Assembly: GCF_947179165.1 (NCBI RefSeq)
Contig: NC_077245.1
Location: 50,287,286 to 50,351,285, forward strand
DNA length: 64,000 nucleotides
Source: Solanum dulcamara
Lineage: Eukaryota > Streptophyta > Magnoliopsida > Solanales > Solanaceae
Direction of reading: 5' to 3'
This document shows positions 47,121 through 58,523 of the stretch, in pieces (the first letter of the stretch is position 1; each line of letters begins with the position of its first letter). Made by a program: the position numbers and the translations under genes. Below the pieces are notes generated by a model. That model did not search any database. It saw only the letters and a list, made by a program, of their open reading frames with translations, and was not told the DNA's origin.

Positions 47121-48379
47121 TAGGGTTGTTCAAAACCGTCCGCTACCGATAACCCAACCGCAAAATTGGCTTATTGTCTTATTGGTATTGAGTTATCGGA
47201 TTAACGGGTGGGGAATGGATTTAAATTTTATAATTAACGGCTTATCGGTGTGGGGAACGGATTACTCAATTTTGTTATTGGGTAAACCGTTAACCCGTTA
47301 AGAATTTATTATATTTTACTATATTTTTATCCCTAAACATATAAAATATGTATGATAATTATAATTTATAAATCTAAAATAAGCCTCAATAGGCCAAACT
47401 CATTTAATTAAACAGACCAAGCCCATTTAAAGTATACTCAGCAACTAATTACTAAACATAATTTTCCCTAAACCTAAATAAGAGTATAAGAGATTCAGAG
47501 TGCCACTTTGCCAGTTGCCCTCTGTCTCATCTCTATTGTCTCATTCTCTCTCAAAGCTCAGTGTAGTGTTAAGTTGTGTATACTGTGTACTCTTCTTGAC
47601 TGCCATGGTGGCTTGAAATAATTTAAACTAGTTTGATGTTGCTTGAGCATTGATTAGTCTCCAAGATGTCAACAGAAACGTTGTGGCTCCAAACTCCGGC
47701 GAACAACAAGCTATGCGCCGTTGGGATATTATAAATATGTATTTATTTTCTAAGATTTGTGTTTATCTAGATATTCTGGATTATATTTATTATAGTTTAA
47801 TTTTATTATTTTTGTCCAAGTCTATTTTCAGTGACTAGTTTACTAATTTTTTTTAATCCTCAAATAAGTTATGCATTGTTAAATTGTCTTTATTCTTTTA
47901 TTATTGGTTTCTCACTGATCTTGTCCTCCATTATTTCATGATATTATTTTCTATCATTTTATCTTCTAAAAATCACGTGTTGGTGATCTATTTAGATTAG
48001 CTTTTGTTTCTGCATTTAAGATATATGAATATATGTGATGTTTTTTTTAACAACGTTGGATTTGTATTGCTGCTCCACTTGGTTCACAGTTAATTTTCCT
48101 TAATTTATTTGAATTGATTTCATTCACTGTTTAAGAATTTGTTGGCAACCCTTGTGTATGTCATTTTCATTTGACTACTTTTTCTTGTTTGTCTTTCCTT
48201 TACATGTTACCATACCACCGATACACCGCCCGATAACCGTCCGATAATTGGTAATCCGATACCGAACTAATCGATATCTTATAGGTTGGCTAGTGGATTA
48301 GTACTTTTAAAAGCCGATAACCGCTAAGTCAAACCGTTAAGCATAATAATCCGTCCGATCCGCCCGATAAGCACCCCTA
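47121..48379. mobile_element. Non-autonomous hAT-like DNA transposon, complete ends
   Basis: The 1259-bp element begins TAGGGTTGTTCAAAACCG and ends GATAAGCACCCCTA, giving imperfect terminal inverted repeats (TAGGG-TG-T) and an exact 8-bp target duplication. Subterminal regions are dense in CCGATAACC/CCGTTAA words on both sides (47140-47310 and 48215-48365), likely transposase-binding repeats. The middle has a short exon-like stretch (47500-47720, including a 62-codon frame from 47650) but no transposase catalytic domain. The TAGGGGTGT..CACCCCTA ends are a common plant hAT type. It inserted into the D LTR. Confidence 0.88.
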
Positions 48380-48387
48380 CTTTCAAG

Positions 48388-48432
48388 AGACTTAAGAACG
48401 CGTTCCAAGGTCCAAAAGTACGGGGTGTAACA
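48388..48432 (-). repeat. Element D, 5' LTR, first 45 bp
   Basis: On the minus strand starts TGTTACACCCCGTACTTTTG. It is separated from the rest of the LTR by the hAT-like element. It defines the outer end of D next to TGAAT. Confidence 0.85.
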
Positions 48433-48456
48433 TGAATGATCTCAAGAGGGAGATAT
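48433..48456 (+). other. Element A 3' tail, right part, with polypurine tract
   Basis: TGAATGATCTCAAGAGGGAG followed by ATAT, leading directly into the A 3' LTR. The first five bases are the right target duplication of D. Confidence 0.85.
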
Positions 48457-50568
48457 TGTAATGCCCCAAAACTTCTAAGCAAAGATTCAAACTATCCTCT
48501 GTATACGTATAGACCCAAAATCGATGATTTCTAAGTTGTACATATATGTTAAGACTCTTTACTAAGTGTAGTAAGTGTATGATATGTGGTTTAAGGACAT
48601 GAGGTACCTCAAGCACCGAGCTAAGTTTTTGCATGAGTTATATAAGGGTCAACTTCAAATGACTACATCTCTCATAATATGAAGTACTCATGACCTATCA
48701 AATTAAAGGTATACCAGTCTTATTTCCAAAGACATTGACCATTCATTAATCAAAGTTTGTAGTAAAACATTCTGACCATTTTATCAGAGATAATGCAACC
48801 TGTCACTGTGTGATGAGAACTGTGATGGTCAATCAAACCTGTGATGGAACCGTCACACCTAACAATCACAGTGGGGTATAATGGTTGAATTTTGCACAAT
48901 TTTGATGATTCAAGCAACAATCTATCACCCAAGCGATGGTCCGTCATCCAGACTACATCAAATAACTAAATTTCACCAATTTTTATTTTTTAGGGTATTT
49001 TTGTCCTAAAAACCTTTGGGGAGTTATATAAATGGCCTTAAATATGTATTAAATTAGTTTTTCAACATTTAACCCTCTTATTCACTCCTAAATTTTTATG
49101 CACAAGAACTTCAAGAAACAGCAAGGCTAGGGTTCATCTTTCAAGATTCTCCATCAAGCTTCGTCACTAAGGTATGCAGGACTTTGATGAGGAATTCCTT
49201 TCATCCTCATGTGCAAGGTTTTTTTTTCATTTTCATGCACTTAATTTCATAGATAGGGTTATCAAATCCACTTTGGAATTTATCGCATTTATGACCCGAA
49301 TTGCATGATTTCTTGAATTTATTCATGTATATGGATTCTTGACTATTGTAATTTCTTTTTATAGTTAATAAGGTTCTCCATTGTCATTATTATTAGTCAT
49401 TGATGTGATATTATTTATGATTGATGAATCTTATTTCAAAGTATGATTTTAGAGTCGTTATACCATTATGAAAGCTATTTTGAGAAAACAAAAAATATGC
49501 ATGTTGTAGAAAATTTCTTATGATTTAAGCGATGAACTTGATTTGAAAGATATGTTTAAAAGGGAAATTTAGCATATTATATTAGAAAAAAAGATTTAAG
49601 CTTTGTCTCACCGCTTTGAGCTTTGTCTTACACATTATTTAGATAAACAAATAGTTTACCTAAATATGAGCATATCATATAAGTATATCATTTTGGGAGG
49701 ATTAGCATCAAGAGAATGTGGGTTTATAAAATCTAAATCCCATAACTACTTGCCACCATAGGATTTGAGTATGCTGCTTTGACGGTCATCTCCTTTAACC
49801 CTTTGAGTCCTTAGTAGATCAATATAAGATAGATAGGTTCTATACCCTAGCAAGGTATAGGGAAACCCTTCCAACTAGAATTATAAGTTGGAAAACATAA
49901 TATCATATGGTGTATGTCGGTTATAAGAAACTCTCCAGTAAAGCTATTAATAATTTTATGTACTTGTATCATCATTATGATTTTGTAAGATATGATTTTT
50001 ATATGCTGGTTTCAAGATGTATTTTATTTATTTTGTTTTACCTTATGATTATGTATAGTGCCATTTTACATATTTAATATATTCCACATACTGATCGTAT
50101 TCTTTTTTTTGCGCTGTATCCTTTTATGATGTAAATTCAGGCATTCATTCTCAAATTCATGGCTAGACATATTGCAGCTTTCTAGTTAGCAGTTGTTGAG
50201 TCCACCTCATTCGGGGACTTCATGGATTAGTTAGTAGTTACGCTTTTTTTCTCCAGTTAAGTTTATCAGTAGTTGTATGTTATTTGTTTAAAGTAGCTGG
50301 GGTCCATATCCTGACAAACTTATTTCTTTCATTCTAAATCATTGAGGCTTTGTTCTGACATTAGGCTTTTAGTTTCATGGACCTCTTAATTATTTTACTC
50401 AAACCTATATTTAGTACATGTTTCATTTATCTAAGTTTGAGCTTCCGCTCACATTTCATAAAATATCAGATCAGTTCAGTAGTAGCATATCAGTAAAAAG
50501 AGTCCACTTGGGGTCATTTGTGAGGTTGAGTGCCGGTCACACCTAGGGAGTAGACTCAAGTTGTGATA
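48457..50568 (+). repeat. Element A, 3' LTR
   Basis: Starts TGTAATGCCCC and ends ...CAAGTTGTGATA; pairs with 2057-4180. Same layout: palindromic GATGG/CCGTCA words (48830-48950, more decayed than in the 5' LTR) and a donor-like AAG|GTATGC near 49173. Followed by the TCAAG duplication. Confidence 0.9.
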
Positions 50569-50573
50569 TCAAG
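50569..50573. repeat. Target-site duplication of element A, right copy (TCAAG)
   Basis: Exact match to 2052-2056. Confidence 0.85.
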
Positions 50574-50821
50574 TTAGATCCTTCGATATTCACAGCGTCT
50601 ATGAGCGAGGATTCCTACAAGTTTCTAGTGAGTTATCATGAGATGTTCCATAAACTTAAATTAATGGAGTAGCATTAGGTTTATTACACTACATTCTAGA
50701 TGGAGGGGTCAACAAAGCATTGTTGGAGATCTTAACTTGAGTGTAGGCCCTTTGGGTCACCTCCAATGACTTGGGCTCTATTCTTGGAGAAGTATGTGCT
50801 CCGGAATATGGGAGAGTATTG
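50574..50821 (+). pseudogene. Element G gag, second segment (capsid core)
   Basis: Continues the gag frame of 1905-2056 with 'LDPSIFTASMSEDSYKFLVS' and 'YHEMFHKLKL', then 'VGPLGHL' and 'SMCSGIWES', the usual gypsy capsid core (F-x-G-x-x-x-x-E-D-x-x-x-F, then W-x-x-Y, then the M-E-K-Y-x-P-R region). Frameshifts near 50690-50770. Element H interrupts it at 50826/50827. Confidence 0.7.
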
Positions 50822-50826
50822 CGAGA
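50822..50826. repeat. Target-site duplication of element H, left copy (CGAGA)
   Basis: Exact match to 58524-58528. It fixes both outer ends of H. Confidence 0.85.
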
Positions 50827-53064
50827 TGTAAGACCTTAGAAGTTGAAAAGTTGGAACCAAGGAGGAAATTCTCAAAATGTAGAACTGACTCATGTTTATG
50901 AGTCACTCTACAACTTATAAGGATTTTTATGACTCATAGGAGTGAGTTGTAGAGTAACCCCAAGAAAATTGTATAATGTTACCCTCAGGAGAGGATCTAC
51001 GACTCAATAAGATGAATTATTGTCCTATTAATGAGTCGTAAGAACCACTTGTTCCAAAACTTCAGAGGCTATTTTTTAGAAGTTCCTCAAGGTCTTGTCT
51101 ACGACTCGAAAGAATGAATCATAGAAACCTTTACTACTCGTAGAAGTGAAATGTAACCAAGCTTCAGAGACTTCTAAACTTGTAGGTTTTCAAGCTTGCA
51201 AGATGAGTCCAAATGACGACTCATAATCATGAAGACGAGTCGTAGAAATGACTCATTTGCAAACTTTAGAGACTTGAATTTAAGACCTTTTCTCAGACTA
51301 ATAAAATGAGTCATCTTGATGATTGGTCATCATTTTTATGACTCGTAGAGTCGTTTCGTAGGGGCAGGTTAAAAGTTTTAATGAGGGGTATTTGTGTTAT
51401 TTCATAGGTGTGGTTCAATGAACCTAGACACAATTATGGCTAAGTTCAACCATGTATCTACCCAATTCTCTAAAATTTCCCTCATTCTAAATCATTCTTC
51501 CAAATTCTCAAAGGCAAGAACTACATTCTCTCAAGGATTCTTCTCCAAGTTCCAAGCTTGGGTTTCATATTTTACCAAGGTTTCTTCTTCAATTCTTAGT
51601 GAATTCAGTCAAGGTATGTGGGGATTGATCCATGGGTTCCTTTAACCCATGGAGTCCCAAAGTTTTCTCAAGTTTCCTTCAATTTTAAATTAATTTATAA
51701 ACCCTAGTTTTGATGAATTTCATTGGGGTGATTTAATTTCATTTTAAATTGTTATCGATGATTATCCTAAAAGTATATCTACAAGAATTGCAAGATTTTA
51801 AGTTAAATTATGAATGCCCGTGAATGAAGCTATCTCAAATAGGATTTTAAGGTTCAAAGATGATTATCATAGGATGATTATGAGTTCAATGATTTTCAAG
51901 AAAAGTTTTATAATCTAAAGTTGAGATTATGATTTATTGATAAAAGTTATGATGATCAATTATGATCAAAACAAGTTATTATAGTGTGATAAGTACAATT
52001 CTCACACAATTATGTTTAAATATAGTGATAAGGACAATTATCACCAAAGTTATGGATTCATATGAATCACTAAAGTTAATAAGCTACTCCTAATATGTTT
52101 TATAAATACAGATTGATAGGTAGTTACTATATTTCACTATTATGTTATGATCTTATTCTTATGAGTTTTTGTTGGGGATATTAACTTTGCACCGAGAAGG
52201 CTTCTAGGTGGAAGTTGGTCTGGTAACACAATTAGTTACCGAAGGGAGTCCTAGTAGAAACCTAAAGTTCCAAACTGCATTTCCCATATAAGTTGTCTTT
52301 ATGGCCTAGCTAGTGGATCCACTTATAGCACAGTTGAGTTGCGTTCCATGACGGAGCATACCCTGACAAGGTAGCCTCCCCCTTTTTGATGAGGGTTTCA
52401 TCAAATTTGATGTTATAGCTCGCATGGTATTAAAATGTCGGTTAAAGGTCTTATGCCACATTTGAAGTTAAGCTATGAGTTTTATGATAAAGTTTTACGA
52501 TATGCATTGACCATGAGTTTTCATATGTTTTCAAATATTTTTAAGCCTTACTCATGTTCATTATGATTGGTCATGCATCTTGTGGTATATTGTTCACATT
52601 CCTATACTTGTTCATGCATATCTCACATACTTAGTACCTTTTATGTACTAACACACCTATATTATCTGACAATGTAGGGACGATGACACTCACAACCATC
52701 CTCTTTGTAGCTAGATTTACTTTAGATTTTAAGGAGTTGGTGAGTCCTCATTCTATCGAGGACATAAATTTCATTCTCATTGTTTACTTGACTTTTATTT
52801 ACTTGATTCAGGTGACCTAGGAGCTTTTTCTAAGCCCCCATCAAAAGATTAAACTAGAGGCATGTTTAGACGGTATTATGATGTAGTCTATTCGGACGTC
52901 GGTTGATTGATTCTATCCCTTAGACCTATTCCCTTGAGTTGTTACTTCCTCTTATGTTATGATGTTTCTTTACCTATATTTTTGATGTATTCTAAGAGGG
53001 CATGGTTGGGGTCCCTCACATCCCAATCGCCATGTCATGGCTTGGCCTAGTTTGGGTCGTGAAA
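50827..53064 (+). repeat. Element H, 5' LTR
   Basis: Starts TGTAAGACCTTAGAAG and ends near ...GGGTCGTGAAA before the primer site. The proximal part (50880-51370) has a cluster of ACGACTC/GAGTCGT words. The leader ends at the donor-like CAAG|GTATGTGG (51613/51614). The distal 890 bp pairs with 57641-58523. Related to the B and F LTRs. Confidence 0.88.
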
Positions 53065-53068
53065 AACT

Positions 53069-53082
53069 TGGAATTAGAGCAC
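53069..53082 (+). other. Element H primer binding site (tRNA-iMet), altered
   Basis: TGGAATTAGAGCAC, two changes from the canonical TGGTATCAGAGCAC. Confidence 0.75.
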
Positions 53083-53276
53083 AAGGTTTAGCAGAGTCCA
53101 TAGGAGTATAACATGCCGCATTAAGTAGAGTCTTATTCATTGGTATAAAGTGTGCCACATCCATGAGTAGAGGGCTACAAAACCTCTTAGTAAAGTCTCA
53201 CTTCTTTCAGGATCTATGTCATGTGGTAAAGTGGTTGTCTTTCCCTCTAATGCTTGTTCTTTGCAATTTTTAAAAA

Positions 53277-54611
53277 ATGTCTCCACAAAGATACCGCGCT
53301 AGAAGAAATGTGGTTGAAGAGGAGCAACAAGCTCCAAATGATCCCTTGAATGACCAAGTCTTCAATGCCAAGTTCCAAGCAACCTTTCAAGTACTTGCTC
53401 AAGCCAATCATGAAGTGGTTTCTCTCATAAACCAAAATATGGGTACGATTGCGACAAGAGTTCATAATTTCATAAAGATGAATCCTCCAGAATTTTAGGG
53501 TTCTAAGGTAGAATAGGATCCATAAGAGTTCATTGATAGCATTCACAAGATTGTGGAGATTTTGGGAGTTATCTCGATTGAGTGGGCGGAGTTGGCTACC
53601 CATCAATTGAAAGGTGTTGCCCAAATTTGGTTTGATCAATGGAAAAGTGAGAGGCCTAGAGAGGTGGATCCCGTGACTTGGTATGAGTTCAATGGAGTGT
53701 TCCTTGATCGCTTTTTCCCATTGGATCTTAGAGAGGCCAAGGTGAAAAAATTCATCAATTTTAAGTACGGTGGTATAAATGTGAGGTATACCCTCAAGTT
53801 TACTCAATTGTTAAAATATTCTCTATTCATAGTTGCCGACTCAAGAGCTCCTATGAGCAAGTTCATGTCGGGTGTGTCAGATGTGGTTTCTAAGGAATAT
53901 AAGACAACTATGTTTATTTGGGAGATAGATATCTCTATACTTATGAACTATGCGGAGCAAATAGAGAGTAAGAAGCTAAAGGAGAAAACTAGGCAGTCTA
54001 AGAGGCCAAGGACCGATGGTGGTGATTTCACTGATGGTAAGTTCGAAGGTGGTAGACGTCCTCATTTTTGCCAAATGTACTCCAGCCAAGGATCTTTAAA
54101 TTCTACTACTCCAAGGTTTGATAAGGATAGGGTGCCCAACCCTATGCTTGATGGAGGTGCTCTTATTGGTCAAATGACCCCCGCATGCAAAAAGTGTGGC
54201 AAGAAATACAAAGGTGAGTGTTTGGATGTTTGTTACCGATGTGGTAAGCCAGGTCATCATGCTAAGGAATGCAAGGTCAAAGATGGTTGTACTCAAGGCC
54301 AAGTTGCTCATGGAGGCCAAGTTGCTCAAGGTGTTCAAGTGCAACAAAAGGGTGGTCAACACAATAATCGGTTTTATACTATTTATGGTAGGCAAGAAGT
54401 GGAGGAGACTCCCGATGTTGTTAATGATATGTTACTGATCTTTTATTATGATGTCTATGCCTTACTTAATTCGGGTGTAAATTTGTCTTTTGTTTCCTCT
54501 TATGTGTCCATGAGATTTGATGTTAGCCCCAAAATATTATTAGAGACATTTTCCATATATACTCCTGTATGTGAGTCGGTTATGGCTAAAAGAGTTTATA
54601 GAAGTTGTTAG
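53277..54611 (+). pseudogene. Element H gag and protease start, broken
   Basis: ATG 53277 opens MSPQRYRARRN. Early stops occur at 53499-53501 and nearby (in the 'PPEF' region). From 53553 there is a long open stretch of 352 codons: capsid core 'THQLKGVAQIWFDQW', 'FLDRFFPLDLREAKVKKF' and 'MSKFMSGVSDVV', a basic linker, a pre-knuckle CKKCGKKYKGEC and an intact CCHC knuckle CYRCGKPGHHAKEC (about 54228-54270), a glutamine/glycine-rich linker, and protease with DSG changed to NSG ('ALLNSGVNLSF', about 54460-54490). The acceptor seen before A and F gag is lost (TTTTTAAA). Confidence 0.85.
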
Positions 54612-57600
54612 GTTTTGATTTTCCATAAAGTTACACTATGTGATCTAGTTGAGCTTGAGATGATCGATTTTGATGCTATCCTTGGTATGGATTATCTATA
54701 TGTATGTTATGATTCTATTGATTGTAGAACCTGAGTGGTTAAGTTCAAATTCCCAAATGAGGTGGTCCTAGAATGGGAAGGTAGTAATTCTGTGTTCAAA
54801 GTTCAATTCATTTCATGCCTTAAAGCATAAAAATAATTTCCAAAGGTTGTATATATCATCTTGTAAGAGTTAGGGATGAAAATTCTGAAGCCCCTACTCT
54901 AGATTCGATCCTCATTGTAAATGAGTTTTCGGATGTGTTTCTCAATGATCTACCCAGTGTTCCTCCCGAAAGGGAAATTGACTTTGGCATAGATCTTCTT
55001 GCGAGGACTCAACCTATTTCTATCCTTCCTTTCCGAATGGCCTTGGCAAAATTAAAGGAGTTAAAGGATCAATTGAAAGACTTGTTAGACAAAGGTTTCA
55101 TTAGAACAAGTATATCCCTATAGAGTGCTCTCGTCTTGTTAATTAGAAAGAAGGATGGTTAGCTTCGAATGTGCATTGACTACCGGCAATTGAAAAAAGT
55201 AACCATAAAGAATAAATATCCAATTTTGAGGATAGATGATTTGTTTGACCAATTGCAAGGGGAAGGCTATTTTTCTAAGATTGATCTCCATTGCAGTTAT
55301 CACCAATTAAGGGTGAAGAAGAGTGATATTCACAAAACAGCATTTCGAACAAGATATGGCCATTATGAATTCTTAGTTATGCTGATGGATTTGATGGATA
55401 GGGAATTCAAGCAATATTTGGATATGTTTGTAATTGTGTTCATTGATGACATTTTGGTTTACCCTTGGAATGAGGAAGAATATGCTAATCACTTGAGGAT
55501 TGTGTTGCAAACTCTAAGGGACAAGCAACTATTTGCCAAGTTCAATAAGTGTGAGATTTAGCTAAGGGAGGTGGCTTTCCATGGTCATATTGTGTCCAGT
55601 GAAGGGATTATAATGGATCCTAAGAAAACTGAGGTAGTAAAGAATTGTCTTAAACCGTTGTCCCCTTCGGATTCGTGGAAGGGTTTTCATCGATCTCATC
55701 ACCTTTGACTAAGTTGACTTAAAAGAAAGTGAATTTTCAATGGTCGGAAGCTTGTGAAAAGAGTTTCCAAGAGTTGAAAGATCGTGTCACTCCTGCTCCT
55801 ATCTTGACCTTACTGGAAGGGTCCGATCATTTTGTTGTGTATTGTAATGCTTCAAGGATTGGTCTTGGTTATGTTTTGATGCAACATGGTAAGGTAATAG
55901 CCTATGTCTCTAGGAAACTTAAGGTGCATGAAAGAAATTATCCAACCCGTGACTTGGAACTAGCAGCGATTGTGTTTACATTAAGGGTTTGGAGATACTA
56001 TCTTTACAGTGTCCATGTGGATGTGTTCACTAGTCATAAGAGTTTACAATATGTGTTTAAGGACTTGAACCTTCGACAAAGGAGATGGCTTGAATTATTG
56101 AAGAACTATGATATGAGTTTGTTATACCATCCGGGTAAGGCTAATATGGTTGCCGATGTACTAAGTCGATTGTCCATGAGTAGTGTTGCACATGTTGAAG
56201 AAGATAAGAAAGAATTGGTTAAGAATGTTCATAGATTGGTACATTTAGGTGTGCGGTTAGTCAAGACCGAGGATGGAGGTATTCTTGTTCATAATGGTTT
56301 GGAATCATCTCTTGTGGAGGATGTTAAGGCTAAATATGACCATGATCCGGTGTTGGTTAAGTTAAATAAGTCGGTTGCTGACAAAGCCATTGAGGCTTTC
56401 TCCTAAGGGAGAGATGGTGTGCTTCCTTATCAAGGTCAGTTGTGTGTGCTGAATATTGATGGTTTAAGAGAGTTGATATTGAATAAAGCCTATAGTTCCT
56501 AATATTCAATTCATCTGGGTTCCACCAAGATATATCGTGATTTGAGGGAAGTGTATTGGTGGAATGACATGAAGAAGGACATTGCGGAATTTATGTCTAA
56601 GTGTCCTAATTGCCAACAAGTTAAAGTTGAGCATCAAAGATTGGGAGGTTTAGCTTAAGACATTGAAATTCCTACTTGGAAGTGAAAAGATGTGAATATA
56701 GACTTTGTAACGAGTTTGCCTCGTATTAAGAAATAACACGATTCCATTTGGGTTATTGTGGATTGAATGACTAAGTGAACTCACTTTCTTTCGGTTAAGA
56801 CTTCTTATGGTGCCGAAGAATATGCTAAGTTGTATGTTCGTGAATTGGTAAGACTTCATGGTGTTCCCCTGTTCATTATATAGGATCGGGGTACTCAATT
56901 CGCTTCACACTTTTCGAAGTCGTTTTAAAAGGGTCTTGGTACAAAGGTTAAGTTAAGTACCACTTTCCATCCTCAAACCAATGGTCAAGACAAAAATATG
57001 ATTTAAACTTTAGAAGATATGTTGAGGGCGTGTGTTATTGATTTTAAAAGAAGTTGGGACAAACATTTGCCATTGATTGAGTTTGCCTATAATAATAGTT
57101 ATCACTCTAGAATCCAAATGGCTTCTTTTGAAGCCTTGTATGGAAGAAAATATAGGTCCCCAATGGGATGGTTTGAAGTAGGTGAGATGGCCTTGATCGG
57201 TCCAGATTTGGTAATAAATGCCATGGAAAAGGTGAGACTCACAAGATAGAGGTTGAAGATGGCTCAAAGTCATCAAAAGTCCTATTCCGATATTAGGAAG
57301 AGAAAACTTGAATTTGAGGTGAATGATTGGGTCTATTTGAAAGTATCACCCATGAAGGGTATAATGTGTTTTGGTACGAAAGGAAAATTAAGTCCTAGAT
57401 ATGTTGGACCTTATAAGATAGTAAGACGTGTTGGTAAAGTGGCCTATAAGTTTGAGTTGCTATTTGAATTAGCTATGGTTCACTCGGTGTTTTATGTATC
57501 TATTTTGGGGAAGTTCATGGGTGATTCAAACTCCATTGTACCATTGGAAGATGTGAATGCCTAAGAGAACTTGACTTATGAGGAGATTTTGATGGAAATC

Positions 57601-57640
57601 TTAGAACAGCAAGTTAAGAAGTTAAAAAACAAAGAAGTTG
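54612..57640 (+). pseudogene. Element H pol, broken and 3' truncated
   Basis: Protease end ('DFDAILGMDYL', about 54667-54700), RT (about 55040-55640) with intact FIDDILVYP loop (55441-55467) but a small deletion before it near 55382 (the F-G-L-T-N-A-P segment is missing), a second deletion at about 55670-55676 between RT and RNase H, RNase H (55729-56110; the IYCD aspartate is asparagine in '[12 protein letters not shown]'), integrase (about 56480-57540) and the start of the chromodomain-like tail. It breaks at about 57640, where LTR sequence takes over, so the pol end, the 3' tail and the LTR start are deleted. Longest clean piece 55729-56406. Confidence 0.86.
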
Positions 57641-58523
57641 ACTTACTAAGTACCGAGAGGGCTTCTAGGTGGGGTTCGATCCAATAACGAGTTAGTTACC
57701 CAAGGAAATTCTAGTAGCAACCTAAAGTCTCAAACTAGGTTGTACACATAGGTTGCCTTCATGGCCTAGCTTGTAGATCCATTTATCGCACAGTTGAGTT
57801 GAGTTGAGTACCATGACGTAGTATATCCTAGCAACATAGCCTTTCTTTCTCGATGAGGTTTCCATTGGATTCCATGTTATAGCTCGAATGGTCTTAAGAT
57901 GTCGGTTAAAGGTCTTATCCTACACAAGTTAAAGTTAAGCTATGAGTGTTATGATAAAGTTTTACGATATGCATTGACCATGAGTTTTCATATGTTTTCA
58001 AATGTTTTTAAGCCTTACTCATGTTCATTATGATTGTTCATGCATTTTATGGCATATTGCTCACGTTCCTTTACTTGTTCATGCATATCTTACATACTAA
58101 ACAAATATTGGCCTACATTGTCTCATAATGTAGGGACGGACGACACTCACGACCATCCTTTTTGTGGCTAGATTTGCTTTAGATTTCAAGGAACTGGTGA
58201 GTCCTTATTCTATCGAGGACATGAATTTCATTCTCATTGTTTACTTGACTTTTCTTTACTTGATTTGGGTGAGCTAGGAGTTTTCCGTAAGCCCACATGA
58301 AAAGATTATGCTAGACGCATGTTTAAACGGTATTATGATGTAGTCCATTCATAAATCAGTTAACTGATTCTTTCCTTTAGAGCCATTTCGTTGAGTTGTT
58401 ACTTCCACTTATGTTATTATGTTTTTTTACCTTATATATACGATGTATGATAAGATAGCTTGGTTAGGGTCCTTCGCATCCCAGTTGCCGTGTCATGTCT
58501 TTACCCTTATTTGGGTCATAACA
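57641..58523 (+). repeat. Element H, 3' LTR, first part deleted
   Basis: Matches the distal 890 bp of the H 5' LTR (from about 52178) and ends ...TTTGGGTCATAACA. About 1.35 kb of LTR start is missing. Followed by the CGAGA duplication. Confidence 0.88.

Noticed and set aside
48457..50568. A 3' LTR as an independent solo LTR
   Set aside because: The TCAAG duplication pairs it with 2057-4180, and it is preceded by the polypurine tract and, across D, by A pol.
51394..51645. 83-codon frame with a possible signal peptide
   Set aside because: It spans the leader and donor-like site of the H 5' LTR; no homology recognised and no counterpart kept in related LTRs.
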